Notes: generated from the sequence alone by a model not told the origin. Numbered from the stretch's first letter, positions 1-8,541 are shown. The stretch: 64,000 bases of DNA from Saccharofermentans sp. (GCA_024688685.1 JAILDX010000040.1:92366-156365); one strand, 5' to 3'. Numbers and translations are program-made.

Positions 1-612
1 AAGACCTTTAACGGCCTCACCGTCGTTACGCGCAAAACCAAGCACCTGTGCTGCAAGACTGCCATAGTTGTAATATCTCTGAGGAACAGCGATAAACGAG
101 ATACCGCCGATCTGATATTCATCCAGAAAGGCAGCGAGCTCATCCTTCTTCTCAACCGAAACGTTCTTGCATATATCGCAACCCTGGACCAGGACCTTCG
201 GGTCATCCGTATCGGTCGGGTCAACAGGAAGGATGGAATCCATCTTCTCGAAAGTAACACCCAGTATATTTATGAATCCGTTGATGATGGATTCTCTGCT
301 CAGGTTCTTTGAAGTAACCATTCTGGGCGTACATACTACAGTATAGTCGTATGTGTTTGATGCAAGCGGTATGCCGTTCGTATCGTATATCTGACCACGG
401 TCTGAAGAATACGAGAGAAGTCTCCACTGCTGTGAAGATGCCGCTCTGGCATATTCATCATAATCCAGGACGGTTGTCACGAATAACATGAAGATCTCAT
501 ATATCGCAAATATAAGTGCAAGACCGAATACCGCTATCGGCATCAGTCTCGACCATTTCTCACTATGCGGTTTATATCTGAGTGCCGCGAACAGTCCTCT
601 CTTCTTGCTCAC
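1..612 (-). CDS. ftsI: Division-type penicillin-binding protein (FtsI/SpoVD class), N-terminal part
   Basis: The first 204 codons of a high-molecular-weight class B penicillin-binding protein are present; the rest lies before base 1. The GTG start at 612 opens a short basic cytoplasmic tail (MSKKRG), one membrane anchor at about residues 22-42, then the start of the dimerisation domain with the usual S-SDRGQIYDTNG stretch near residue 65. The transpeptidase domain with the catalytic SxxK is not in the window. The gene lies 13 bases after the FtsL-like gene, the standard order mraZ-rsmH-ftsL-ftsI, so it should encode the septal transpeptidase. A sporulation-specific SpoVD role cannot be excluded without the C-terminus. 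Confidence 0.85.
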   Translation of the reverse strand, partial: MSKKRGLFAALRYKPHSEKWSRLMPIAVFGLALIFAIYEIFMLFVTTVLDYDEYARAASSQQWRLLSYSSDRGQIYDTNGIPLASNTYDYTVVCTPRMVTSKNLSRESIINGFINILGVTFEKMDSILPVDPTDTDDPKVLVQGCDICKNVSVEKKDELAAFLDEYQIGGISFIAVPQRYYNYGSLAAQVLGFARNDGEAVKGL

Positions 613-625
613 ACTCCGCCCCCGG

Positions 626-1276
626 TCAGACGCCACCGTCAGGGTGATTTCTGTAGTAATCAGAGAGGCCTTCTACAGCATTCTCAAGCGCCTCTTCGCT
701 GACGCCGTATGAATCATAGGAGATAACTGTCTTAAGAGAATCATTGTCGGGAACAGGAAGATTAACGATCTGATTCTGGTTAGGATCCTGCATTCCGAGG
801 GCAAGTGCCTGAGCCCTGATCTTATCCATGTCGGAAATACCGTTGGCAGCTTCCTCTGCGTCGAGGATGTCATTCCTGAGCTTAACTATCCTGTCCTTTG
901 TATCTGAATTATCACGGCTCATCTCAGCGAGCTGAGTCTGAGGGTACATCATAAGGATCATAAGTGCGGATACGAAAACAACCAGGAGCAGTACGACAAC
1001 AGTCTCAAACACACGTCTTCCGGTAAGTCTTCTTGACTGTCTCCTCTGTTCTCTGATGATGTCTCTGTTTTTCTCGGAGGCGAGCTTCTCGTTTATCTCA
1101 GCGCTTCTCTTATCGAGATCCTCGCGTGTGACAAACCTGTCAGACAGTTCTGAATCAGTGTCGGACTCAGAAAGAACAGCACCCTGTCCGTTCTTGAGTG
1201 TGTATACTCTGTGTTCTTTAATAACCTCATCAAGTGCGCTGTCAACGCGCTTCCCGGGTCTCTCGACGACTGCCAC
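626..1276 (-). CDS. ftsL: FtsL-like cell-division membrane protein
   Basis: A 216-residue bitopic protein: a long charged cytoplasmic N-terminus (about 1-90, rich in Arg, Glu and Asp), one membrane helix at about 92-112, then an extracytoplasmic segment with coiled-coil spacing (RDNSDTKDRIVKLRNDI). Position between rsmH and the class B PBP, together with this topology, identifies it as the FtsL/DivIC-type septum protein; sequence similarity in this family is always weak. The cytoplasmic tail is longer than in Bacillus FtsL. The start is GTG, with an AAAGGCGG ribosome site about nine bases upstream, 18 bases after rsmH. Confidence 0.75.
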   Translation of the reverse strand: MAVVERPGKRVDSALDEVIKEHRVYTLKNGQGAVLSESDTDSELSDRFVTREDLDKRSAEINEKLASEKNRDIIREQRRQSRRLTGRRVFETVVVLLLVVFVSALMILMMYPQTQLAEMSRDNSDTKDRIVKLRNDILDAEEAANGISDMDKIRAQALALGMQDPNQNQIVNLPVPDNDSLKTVISYDSYGVSEEALENAVEGLSDYYRNHPDGGV

Positions 1277-1294
1277 CTCTACTAACCGCCTTTC

Positions 1295-2251
1295 TCAATC
1301 TTTTTTCTCGAAAACCCTGAGTTTGCAGCAATGCGATCTCGGATTCTCTTTTATCTCTTCCGGTGTTGCACAAACCGGTTTTCTTGTTATCACCTTTCCC
1401 TTCGATTTCCTGCCGCACACACATACAGGAAAATCTTTAGGACAGATGCACGGGCTTTCCCATGTTTTAAACTTTTCTTTCACGATCCTGTCCTCCAGTG
1501 AATGGAAGGATATTATCGCGATCCTGCCCCCGTCATTAAGCAGTTCCACAGCATCATCGAGAAGTCTGTTCAGACCGTCAAGTTCGCCGTTAACCTCGAT
1601 CCTAAGCGCCTGAAAACATCTTCTTGCGGGATGCTGGTCTTCACCCCTGCCATGACCCGGCATATACGAAGCTATCTTCCCCGCAAGCTGAAGAGTATCG
1701 GTAAAAGGTTCCTTTTTGCGATCCCTTACGATACCTGCCGCGATCCTTCTGCTGTAACGCTCCTCACCATACTTGTAAAAGATTTCAGCAAGTGCTTCTT
1801 CGCTGTAGGTATTAACAACCTTTTCAGCCGTAAGAGACTTTGTCTGATCCATCCTCATATCAAGAGGACCGCTTACTGCGTATGAGAATCCGCGCTCAGG
1901 TGTGTCGATCTGGTGAGATGACACTCCAAGGTCAGCTAATATGCCGTCAACTCCTTCAAGGTTCAGTTCTTCCGCAACACTTTTGATGTCAGCGAAATCA
2001 GCTTTGACTGTACGCCAGTTCTTGTCGGGAAAGAGCTTTATCTTCTCCCCGCAGGCCTTAAGAGCTTCATCATCCTTATCTATCGAGATAAGTCTGCCCT
2101 CTTTGCCTATCCTTGCAGCGATACCGCTGCTGTGTCCGCCGCCGCCTGCCGTACAGTCGATGTAGCAGCCGCAGGACTTAATGTTCAATCCCTCCATACT
2201 CTCGTTAAAGAGTACGGGAATATGCTCAAAGACTTGAGATGTTGTAGTCAT
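1295..2251 (-). CDS. rsmH: 16S rRNA (cytosine-1402-N4)-methyltransferase
   Basis: RsmH (MraW) methylates N4 of C1402 in the 16S rRNA decoding centre using S-adenosylmethionine. The protein shows the family start HIPVLFNES, the SAM-binding loop DCTAGGGGHSSGIA near residue 33, LADLGVSSHQ, the helical insertion, and the C-terminal FHSLEDRIVKEKF. About 318 residues is the usual length. The start chosen (ATG at 2251) lies inside the end of mraZ with a 26-base overlap; a second in-frame ATG at 2263 is possible. Neither has a clear ribosome site, so translational coupling to mraZ is likely. Confidence 0.95.
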   Translation of the reverse strand: MTTTSQVFEHIPVLFNESMEGLNIKSCGCYIDCTAGGGGHSSGIAARIGKEGRLISIDKDDEALKACGEKIKLFPDKNWRTVKADFADIKSVAEELNLEGVDGILADLGVSSHQIDTPERGFSYAVSGPLDMRMDQTKSLTAEKVVNTYSEEALAEIFYKYGEERYSRRIAAGIVRDRKKEPFTDTLQLAGKIASYMPGHGRGEDQHPARRCFQALRIEVNGELDGLNRLLDDAVELLNDGGRIAIISFHSLEDRIVKEKFKTWESPCICPKDFPVCVCGRKSKGKVITRKPVCATPEEIKENPRSHCCKLRVFEKKD

Positions 2252-2657
2252 CGCTGGACACATCTATCTGCGAGAGATCGTGATCTTCATTATCGTAGAA
2301 GATCTTTGTGCAGATCTCGAGCTTGTCATCCTCATCGAAGATACATATCTCGTCGCCGGGTTTTGCTCCGATCCTCTCCCACAGTTCGTTAGTAACAGTA
2401 ATCCTTCCTGCTGAGTCCACTTTTGTATAAAGCGCCTCACCAATGATCGCTCTTCTCATCTTACGAACCTCGGGCTTTACGGAGTTCCAGCCATTCGTAT
2501 CCCTCTTGACTTCGTCGAATCTTTCCAGCGTGTAAACACAAAGATAGCCCTTATCGAGACTGTTTGTAACTACAACAGTATCACCGAAGGTCTCTCTCTG
2601 CCTTGTGGGAACAAACAAACGTCCCTTGGCATCAATCTTCTTAATGTCTCTCGCCAC
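2226..2657 (-). CDS. mraZ: Transcriptional regulator MraZ
   Basis: A 143-residue MraZ with two SpoVT/AbrB-like beta-barrel repeats, about residues 5-50 and 75-120, each containing a D-x-x-G-R-[LI] core (KIDAKGRLFVP and KVDSAGRITVT). MraZ binds repeated boxes in front of its own operon and controls the division and cell-wall cluster. The start is GTG at 2657 with a GGAG site seven bases upstream. It is the first gene of the mraZ-rsmH-ftsL-PBP operon, and three GTGG-like boxes at exact 10-base spacing lie about 80-100 bases upstream. Confidence 0.95.
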   Translation of the reverse strand: MARDIKKIDAKGRLFVPTRQRETFGDTVVVTNSLDKGYLCVYTLERFDEVKRDTNGWNSVKPEVRKMRRAIIGEALYTKVDSAGRITVTNELWERIGAKPGDEICIFDEDDKLEICTKIFYDNEDHDLSQIDVSSDDYNISSL

Positions 2658-2733
2658 TTAACCACTCCATCAGAGGTTTTGGATTGACTTATTTCCCTTT
2701 ACGGTTTATATTTGACACGTTTATGACAAATAC

Positions 2734-2760
2734 TCCCATAAATTTCCACAAATCACCACA
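2734..2760 (-). promoter_or_regulatory. Candidate MraZ operator boxes
   Basis: Read on the minus strand there are three direct repeats, GTGG, GTGG and ATGG, whose cores occupy 2756-2759, 2746-2749 and 2736-2739, so the period is exactly 10 bases. MraZ is known to bind arrays of GTGG/TGGG-type boxes one helical turn apart. A TTGTCA and a TATAAA follow downstream, but their spacing (13) is poor, so the promoter itself is not assigned. Confidence 0.6.
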
Positions 2761-2898
2761 CATTTGTATTTTATTCGTAACATTTGATTAACGCAAGAGG
2801 TTTTTTGCCTTTTTTACATTTTTTCGACTATTTCCTCGTATATGCTTGTTTATTTGGTACACTGTAGGTATCAATCAGCATGCGGGAGCGTGATCTAT

Positions 2899-4488
2899 AT
2901 GAAGAAGCAAGTATATAATCCTTATCTTCCACTCAACGAATATATTCCTGACGGAGAACCCCATGTTTTCGGAGACCGCGTGTATGTATACGGATCCCAT
3001 GATAAGGAAGGCGGCTACACATTCTGCATGCAGGATTATGTCGTTTATTCAGCTCCCGTCAACGATCTGTCCGACTGGCGTTATGAGGGCGTATCTTACA
3101 AAGCTTCACAGGACCCCGATTACCCCAATCCGTCATTCATGTATGCCCCTGACTGTGTAAGAGGCAATGACGGAAAGTATTATCTGTTCTACTGTATGGG
3201 AGGAGACTACGGATACGGCGGTTATTCCGGCGCGATCAAGGTCGCTGTTTCGGATAACCCTGCAGGCCCTTTTGATTATCACGGAGCTGTCCATTACAAG
3301 GATGGCACCGTAATGATGAGATATATCTGTTTCGATCCCGCAGTGATGAATGATGACGGTGTCATAAGAGTTTATTACGGCACACAGTATTCGTACGAGG
3401 AAGAGAGCGGATTTACTCCCGAAGTCCTGGAGCGTGAGTGCTCGATGTTCGGAAGGACCGAAGAGGAGCTTAAGTCATATCCGGACAGCATAAACGGGCC
3501 CGTCATGCTCACACTGGAAGATGATATGCTGACTGTTAAGGAAGAACCCCGCCACGTTATCCCCTACCGCGTTAAAGGAACATCATTTGAAGAGCACCCG
3601 TTCTTCGAGGGATCATCCATCAGAAAGATTAATGACATATATTATTTTATATATTCCTCATGGCAGAACCACGAACTCTGCTATGCAACGAGCAGGTATC
3701 CTGACAGGGATTTTGTTTTCGGAGGAACGATAGTGTCAAACGGCGATGTCGGTTACAAAGGCAGGCCTGCTTCAGAGAAGCTTAACATGACAGGAACTAC
3801 GCACGGCAGTGTCGAGTTCATCAACGGAGATTACTATGTCTTCTTCCACAGACTGACGCACAAATCCGATTACAGCCGCCAGTCATGCGCAGAGAAGATC
3901 CTCATGAACGATGACGGTTCCATCGATCAGGTCGAGATAACATCCTGTGGTCTTAACGGAGGCCCGCTCGAAGGATGCGGATCATACCCCGCAGTCATCT
4001 GCTGCAATCTCACGAACGGATATATGCCTCACGGTTCCAACACCGTTTATGCAGCGGCTTTCCCGAACGTTACAAACATGGGCGAGGAAAGATTCATCGG
4101 CGAGATCGACGAGAACACTCTTATCGGGTACAAGTATTTCTCCTTCGAGAGCGTGTCTGAGATCGGAGTCGTTGCCCGTTTCGAGAACGATGACAACAGA
4201 GTCGTTTTTGACGGTCCCGTAAGGATCGATGAGAGAGGCGAAGAAGATAACAAGAGACTGTCTTCCAGAATTGTCAAAGCAGACCCTGACTGTCATCTTG
4301 ACGTATTCCTGTCTTTATCCGGCGAACCGGTGGGACGCATAGATATTCAGGAAGGTATCTGCTGGCAGCATATGAGTACTCTTGTAAAAGTTCCTGACGG
4401 AGTATATCCCGTCTATTTCAGATATCACGGGGACCGCAAGATACAGATAAAGGATATCGTATTCGGAAGACTCGAGGATCTTGGCTGA
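2899..4488 (+). CDS. GH43-family glycoside hydrolase with C-terminal CBM6-like domain
   Basis: A 529-residue intracellular enzyme without a signal peptide, of the GH43 five-bladed propeller type (beta-xylosidase or alpha-arabinofuranosidase activities). Residues about 1-330 start with NPYLPLNEYIPDGEPHVFG and YGSHD, carry YAPD (the transition-state Asp region) near residue 84, and FFEGSSIRKI (general-acid Glu) near residue 236. The last 130 residues, ending in a GVYPVYFRYHG-type strand, resemble a CBM6-like beta sandwich. The start is taken at ATG 2899 (MKKQVYN) with GGGAG ten bases upstream; an in-frame ATG at 2842 would add 19 atypical residues. It converges on the next gene with only eight bases between. 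It probably trims imported xylo- or arabino-oligosaccharides; the substrate is not readable. Confidence 0.85.
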   Translation: MKKQVYNPYLPLNEYIPDGEPHVFGDRVYVYGSHDKEGGYTFCMQDYVVYSAPVNDLSDWRYEGVSYKASQDPDYPNPSFMYAPDCVRGNDGKYYLFYCMGGDYGYGGYSGAIKVAVSDNPAGPFDYHGAVHYKDGTVMMRYICFDPAVMNDDGVIRVYYGTQYSYEEESGFTPEVLERECSMFGRTEEELKSYPDSINGPVMLTLEDDMLTVKEEPRHVIPYRVKGTSFEEHPFFEGSSIRKINDIYYFIYSSWQNHELCYATSRYPDRDFVFGGTIVSNGDVGYKGRPASEKLNMTGTTHGSVEFINGDYYVFFHRLTHKSDYSRQSCAEKILMNDDGSIDQVEITSCGLNGGPLEGCGSYPAVICCNLTNGYMPHGSNTVYAAAFPNVTNMGEERFIGEIDENTLIGYKYFSFESVSEIGVVARFENDDNRVVFDGPVRIDERGEEDNKRLSSRIVKADPDCHLDVFLSLSGEPVGRIDIQEGICWQHMSTLVKVPDGVYPVYFRYHGDRKIQIKDIVFGRLEDLG

Positions 4489-4496
4489 AGCTCTGC

Positions 4497-6248
4497 TTAA
4501 CGGTTAAGCTCAAACTTCTTGATGCTGTCTGACATACCTTCTTCAAAATCACCGACAAAGGTGTAGTTATTTACTACAAAATCATTAAGTGCAGGATACC
4601 AGTAAACATAATACTTAACCTTGTCACCGTAATCGAAATCATCAGGCTCATCCACGACAATGATGTTCTCGGGGATATTCTCCTCGATGCTGAGATAATC
4701 CATGAACAGCTGCTCGTTATCAACCTCATAGAGAGTATAGTCATAGCATCCCCATGTACTCGGAGTCTTAGTCGTCATATCACCGAGCATCAGATAGATG
4801 GCACAGTTATGATAAAGGACAAGTACAGACTCGCCGGGATCGGATGCCTTATCAAGCGCCCTCTCCAGATCTTCGATATACTGCTTGCGGTCAGGTGTTG
4901 TGTACAGTCCCTTGAAGACACCGATATCGACACGGGCGGTAAGCTTGGGGAACTGATGTTCATTGAATGAATAGCCGAAGTACGCCATCATCTCAAATCC
5001 GATCAGGTAAATGATCGTAGCATATACAAAACCGTTCTTGAACCGGCCCATATCTTCATCATCAAGAGTCTCGCAGTACAGCTTTACGGTTACGACAGAA
5101 GCAACGATCAGCGCATGAACGGCCTGATATGCCCTTCCGCCCGAAGTGAAGGCAATAATGTGATAATGGATAAAAGCAAGCCCCCACTCCAGAGCAACCT
5201 TTTTGAGCATCGTCTTTTTGTCATTCGAGATCAGAACGATTATCGGGATAAGAATCACTACATGGATAAGGAACATCCTCTCGATGGCATCAAAGAAGAA
5301 TGAGTTAAGAGTAAATACTCCGCACAGGAACAGGTATGCAGGGATTATGAGCTTTACATACTTTCTTGTCTTTTTGATCACTGCGAGAATGACCATTGCA
5401 GCATAGATCAGACCGAACGCAGGACCATCCTGGACGAACGGTTCAAGAAGGAAGATAAACGAGTCCACTAGATTCTTCAGAAAGCTTATGAGGAAAACGT
5501 TATGTGCAGAGTCTGTATTAACCGCTGTGCCAATGTTCTTTATCATGGTGTCGAAACCTGTATTCGACACTATGTGGATAACGATGGGAAGTGCGACCGA
5601 TATTCCGCCGAGAGCATAGATAAACGGATTGGCGATCCTCTTCTTCATTATCTCGGATATGAAGATAAAGATCGTCAGTATTCCGCAGAGATACGCATGT
5701 GTAGGATACGAAAGGATCGCACACGCCATCGTAACACCGGTAACGAAAAAGAATCTCTTCTTTCCGCTCTCTCGTCCGAGCACCAGCATGGCGATGGTTA
5801 TCATTACGAATGTATTGGCAAGATTGTTATAAGAGAAGTTATAGATCCTGTACGGCGCATAGACGAGGAACAGCAGACCAAGAAGGTATGCATAGCTCTT
5901 CTTTATTGTCTTGCCCGCATAAAGACAGATGCAGAAAACGGTAATGAAATTAAGAAGAAAAAAGCAGACTCTGAGATACAGTTCGATCCCGTCCGCATTG
6001 CTCACAAAGATTGATCTGACAAGAAGGAACGGGAGCATGAAATAAGACGTCGTAGCGATTGTCTCCCACATGTCTCCGAATGGCACTCCGCCCTTCAGAA
6101 GTCTGTATCCGGTTATGCAGTAAAACGCCTCATCTGTAGTGCCTACTCCGTGTGTCAGTCTGACAAGAAATAGAGTAAGCAGAACAACAGTAAAAACGGA
6201 CAGGAAAGCAAATACCGCTTTATTCTTTTTTATATCTTCTAATATCAT
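4497..6248 (-). CDS. GT-C-like polytopic membrane glycosyltransferase
   Basis: A 583-residue protein with about ten to twelve membrane helices and a soluble C-terminal part of roughly 120 residues. The first extracellular loop contains TTDEAFY at about residues 37-43, the acidic signature expected of GT-C transferases that use polyprenyl-phosphate sugars (ArnT/PMT-like), followed by GYRLLKGGVPFGDMWE. It is a clear paralogue of the protein at 43662-45410: both share DEAFY, PFGDMWE and a C-terminal PSTWGC block. Here it stands alone, without the matching GT2 and flippase genes. It has a perfect promoter whose -10 box is only six bases from the ATG, and no ribosome site. The acceptor is unknown. 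Confidence 0.7.
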   Translation of the reverse strand: MILEDIKKNKAVFAFLSVFTVVLLTLFLVRLTHGVGTTDEAFYCITGYRLLKGGVPFGDMWETIATTSYFMLPFLLVRSIFVSNADGIELYLRVCFFLLNFITVFCICLYAGKTIKKSYAYLLGLLFLVYAPYRIYNFSYNNLANTFVMITIAMLVLGRESGKKRFFFVTGVTMACAILSYPTHAYLCGILTIFIFISEIMKKRIANPFIYALGGISVALPIVIHIVSNTGFDTMIKNIGTAVNTDSAHNVFLISFLKNLVDSFIFLLEPFVQDGPAFGLIYAAMVILAVIKKTRKYVKLIIPAYLFLCGVFTLNSFFFDAIERMFLIHVVILIPIIVLISNDKKTMLKKVALEWGLAFIHYHIIAFTSGGRAYQAVHALIVASVVTVKLYCETLDDEDMGRFKNGFVYATIIYLIGFEMMAYFGYSFNEHQFPKLTARVDIGVFKGLYTTPDRKQYIEDLERALDKASDPGESVLVLYHNCAIYLMLGDMTTKTPSTWGCYDYTLYEVDNEQLFMDYLSIEENIPENIIVVDEPDDFDYGDKVKYYVYWYPALNDFVVNNYTFVGDFEEGMSDSIKKFELNR

Positions 6249-6254
6249 CGCTTA

Positions 6255-6283
6255 ATTATACAGAAGGGATTTTTTAGTGTCAA
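6255..6283 (-). promoter_or_regulatory. Perfect sigma-A-type promoter of the GT-C-like gene
   Basis: On the minus strand TTGACA (6278-6283) and TATAAT (6255-6260) are separated by exactly 17 bases. Only six bases (TAAGCG) separate the -10 box from the ATG at 6248, which puts the expected transcription start on the A of the start codon. Confidence 0.85.
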
Positions 6284-6286
6284 ACG

Positions 6287-7006
6287 CTACATATCCCTGA
6301 ACTTTCCGGGTGTCATGCCCGTCTCGTTCGTGAAGACGCGGGTGAAATAACTCTGGCTCGGAAACGCCAGAGAATTGGATATATGCATTATCGGATAATC
6401 GGAATATCTGAGCATATTCTTCGCCGTATCTATCTTCTTGAGGAGGATGTATCTGCTTACGGGAAGTCCTGTCTCCTTCTTGAACAGTCTCGAGAGATAC
6501 GCTTCTGAAAGTCCTATCACCTCGCACAGATCTCTCATCTTTACACGCTCGTCAAAGTGATCGTAAATGTAATCGATGCATTTTGTTACCGGTTTTGAAT
6601 AGATCTGTTCACCCGCTATCTCCCTCATCCTCTTCGCATAAGCGATACACATCTCATCGTGAAGTTCAGACACTTCCTCAACAGATGAAGCATGGTCAGC
6701 CTGCTGTATATAGAAATCGCTCATCCCGTACGACTCGGACAACATCATTCCGCCTTCGATGCATATGCGGGCAACCACCCCGCAAGTGACCACGAAATGG
6801 TATTTCATATTCCGGAGTTTGTCCTCTGACAACTCGCCGAGACCTTCTTTCAGATGGAGCGGTTCCGAACACAGTTTCCTGACTTTTTTGACATCACCCA
6901 TCCTGATGGAATTGTAGAAATCCATCTCTGGAAAAAGGGGCGCGTGGGAAACGCGGTAGTCCCTGTTCAGGTACTCCTGATAAGATACTTTTTTATACTT
7001 GTCCAT
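6287..7006 (-). CDS. AraC-family transcriptional regulator
   Basis: A 239-residue regulator. Residues about 1-130 form an all-helical, uncharacterised sensor-like region, and residues about 140-239 hold the AraC double helix-turn-helix: ITK-like start (CIDYIYDHFDERVKMRDL), GLSEAYLSRLFKKETG as the first motif, and FPSQSYFTRVFTNETGMTPG as the second, with the family closing PGKFR. It is transcribed divergently from the GH16 lipoprotein and so is the obvious candidate regulator of it, although this is inferred from position only. Its -10 box lies six bases before the ATG with no ribosome site. Confidence 0.9.
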   Translation of the reverse strand: MDKYKKVSYQEYLNRDYRVSHAPLFPEMDFYNSIRMGDVKKVRKLCSEPLHLKEGLGELSEDKLRNMKYHFVVTCGVVARICIEGGMMLSESYGMSDFYIQQADHASSVEEVSELHDEMCIAYAKRMREIAGEQIYSKPVTKCIDYIYDHFDERVKMRDLCEVIGLSEAYLSRLFKKETGLPVSRYILLKKIDTAKNMLRYSDYPIMHISNSLAFPSQSYFTRVFTNETGMTPGKFRDM

Positions 7007-7012
7007 AAAAAG

Positions 7013-7037
7013 ATTATATCATCAAAACATAATTAAT
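7013..7037 (-). promoter_or_regulatory. Promoter of the AraC-family gene
   Basis: TATAAT on the minus strand at 7013-7018, with a partial -35 (ATGATA) 18 bases upstream. Six bases (CTTTTT) separate the -10 from the ATG at 7006. No Shine-Dalgarno sequence fits between them. Confidence 0.55.
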
Positions 7038-7107
7038 ATCATTAAAAGTACATATTACCATAATGCCTTATGTTATCTTGAAGGCATCACATCGAAAGGG
7101 CGGTATT

Positions 7108-8520
7108 GTGCCTATGAATACTAAAAAAGCAGCAAAGGCAGTCATCAGCACGGTCCTCTGCGCAGCGATGATCTCATCCTGTACATCATCAGATCCTTCT
7201 GAGACATCAGAGCCTGAGACATCAGAGACAAGCGCTGTTGAGACAACTCCTACTCCCGAGCTTGAGGGATACAACCTTCTCTGGAGCGACGAGTTTGACG
7301 GAACAGAACTTAATCTTGATATCTGGACAAGAGAAGTAAGAGAACCCGGCTGGACAAACAATGAGCTTCAGGAATACAGAGATTCCGAAGAGAACGTTTT
7401 CGTTCAGGACGGATGTCTCGTACTCAAGGCTATCAAGACAGAGGTTGACGGAAGACCTTACTATACATCAGGAAAAGTCAACTCCCAGAACAAGGCAGAC
7501 TTCCAGTACGGCAAGGTCGTAATCCGCGCAAAGGTTCCTGAAGGACAGGGTCTGTGGCCGGCAGCATGGATGATGCCCCAGGACGAGAGTTTCTACGGTC
7601 AGTGGCCCAAGTGCGGCGAGATCGATATCATGGAGAGCCTTGGCAACGATACAACTATCTCCTACTCCACCATCCACTATGGTGAGCCCCACGCAGAACA
7701 GCAGGGCACTATCACTCTTGATAACGGTTCATTCTCATCAGATTTCCACATCTACTCAGTTGAGTGGGAACCCGGCGAGATGCGTTTCTACACAGACGAC
7801 GAACTCGTTCTTACAGTTAACGACTGGTTTACGGCAGTAGAAGGCGAAGATGACAAGCCCTACCCCGCACCTTTCAATCAGCCTTTCTTCGTACAGATGA
7901 ACCTCGCAGTCGGCGGTGACTGGCCCGGCAACCCCAACGCTTCAACAGACTTTGACAATGCCGAGTTCATGATCGACTATGTTCGTGTATATCAGCTCCC
8001 CGAGTACGACATGAACGTAGAGAAGCCCCCGATGGTATTTAAGGAGCCTCTCGAAGACGGCAACTATGTCTACAATGGTGATTTCGCTGTAGCTGAGGAT
8101 CTCTCAGACGATACAGACTGGAAGTTCCTTCTGTTCAACGACGGCGAAGGCGAAGCACACATCGAAGACAATATGGCAGTCATCACTTCAACAAACGACG
8201 GCACGGAAGAGTATTCCGTTCAGTTCCTCCAGGCTGACATGCCGGTACTTAAGGGACATACATACCGCGTTACATGTGAAATGAAGTCAGATGAGGCCCG
8301 TGATGTAGTTCTCGCAGTTACAGCACCTAACAACGGCTGGAACAGATACTATCCTGATACACCTGTTGACGTTACAACAGACTGGCAGACATTTACATTT
8401 GAGTTCACATCCGATTCAAAGGATGATAACTATGCCCGTCTCGAATTCAACATGGGTAATCACGGTTATACATCTACTGTCTATATCCGCAACGTACGTT
8501 ATGAGGATATAACAGAATAA
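7108..8520 (+). CDS. Secreted GH16 endo-beta-glucanase lipoprotein with CBM4-like domain
   Basis: A lipoprotein beta-glucanase of the laminarinase/lichenase type. The signal peptide ends in a lipobox ISSC, and a Thr/Ser/Glu-rich linker follows to about residue 65. The GH16 domain (about 70-300) has the catalytic EIDIMES (nucleophile and acid/base Glu around the Asp) near residue 190, with SDEFDG at its start and a closing DYVRVYQ. The last 150 residues form a CBM4/9-like sandwich starting with a NGDF motif. The start is GTG 7108, seven bases after AAAGGG; ATG 7114 in the same frame is the alternative. It should cleave beta-1,3 or mixed-linkage glucans at the cell surface. A strong terminator follows. 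Confidence 0.9.
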   Translation: MPMNTKKAAKAVISTVLCAAMISSCTSSDPSETSEPETSETSAVETTPTPELEGYNLLWSDEFDGTELNLDIWTREVREPGWTNNELQEYRDSEENVFVQDGCLVLKAIKTEVDGRPYYTSGKVNSQNKADFQYGKVVIRAKVPEGQGLWPAAWMMPQDESFYGQWPKCGEIDIMESLGNDTTISYSTIHYGEPHAEQQGTITLDNGSFSSDFHIYSVEWEPGEMRFYTDDELVLTVNDWFTAVEGEDDKPYPAPFNQPFFVQMNLAVGGDWPGNPNASTDFDNAEFMIDYVRVYQLPEYDMNVEKPPMVFKEPLEDGNYVYNGDFAVAEDLSDDTDWKFLLFNDGEGEAHIEDNMAVITSTNDGTEEYSVQFLQADMPVLKGHTYRVTCEMKSDEARDVVLAVTAPNNGWNRYYPDTPVDVTTDWQTFTFEFTSDSKDDNYARLEFNMGNHGYTSTVYIRNVRYEDITE

Positions 8521-8541
8521 TCCCTTAATCATTGATCTTTC

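Noticed and set aside
1056..2392. Long open frames on the plus strand opposite ftsL and rsmH
   Set aside because: They are antisense shadows of well-recognised genes and show no domain or ribosome site of their own.
2842..2898. Longer start of the GH43 gene, as a possible signal peptide
   Set aside because: The 19 added residues contain charged and polar positions, no signal-peptide pattern, and the GGGAG ribosome site serves ATG 2899.
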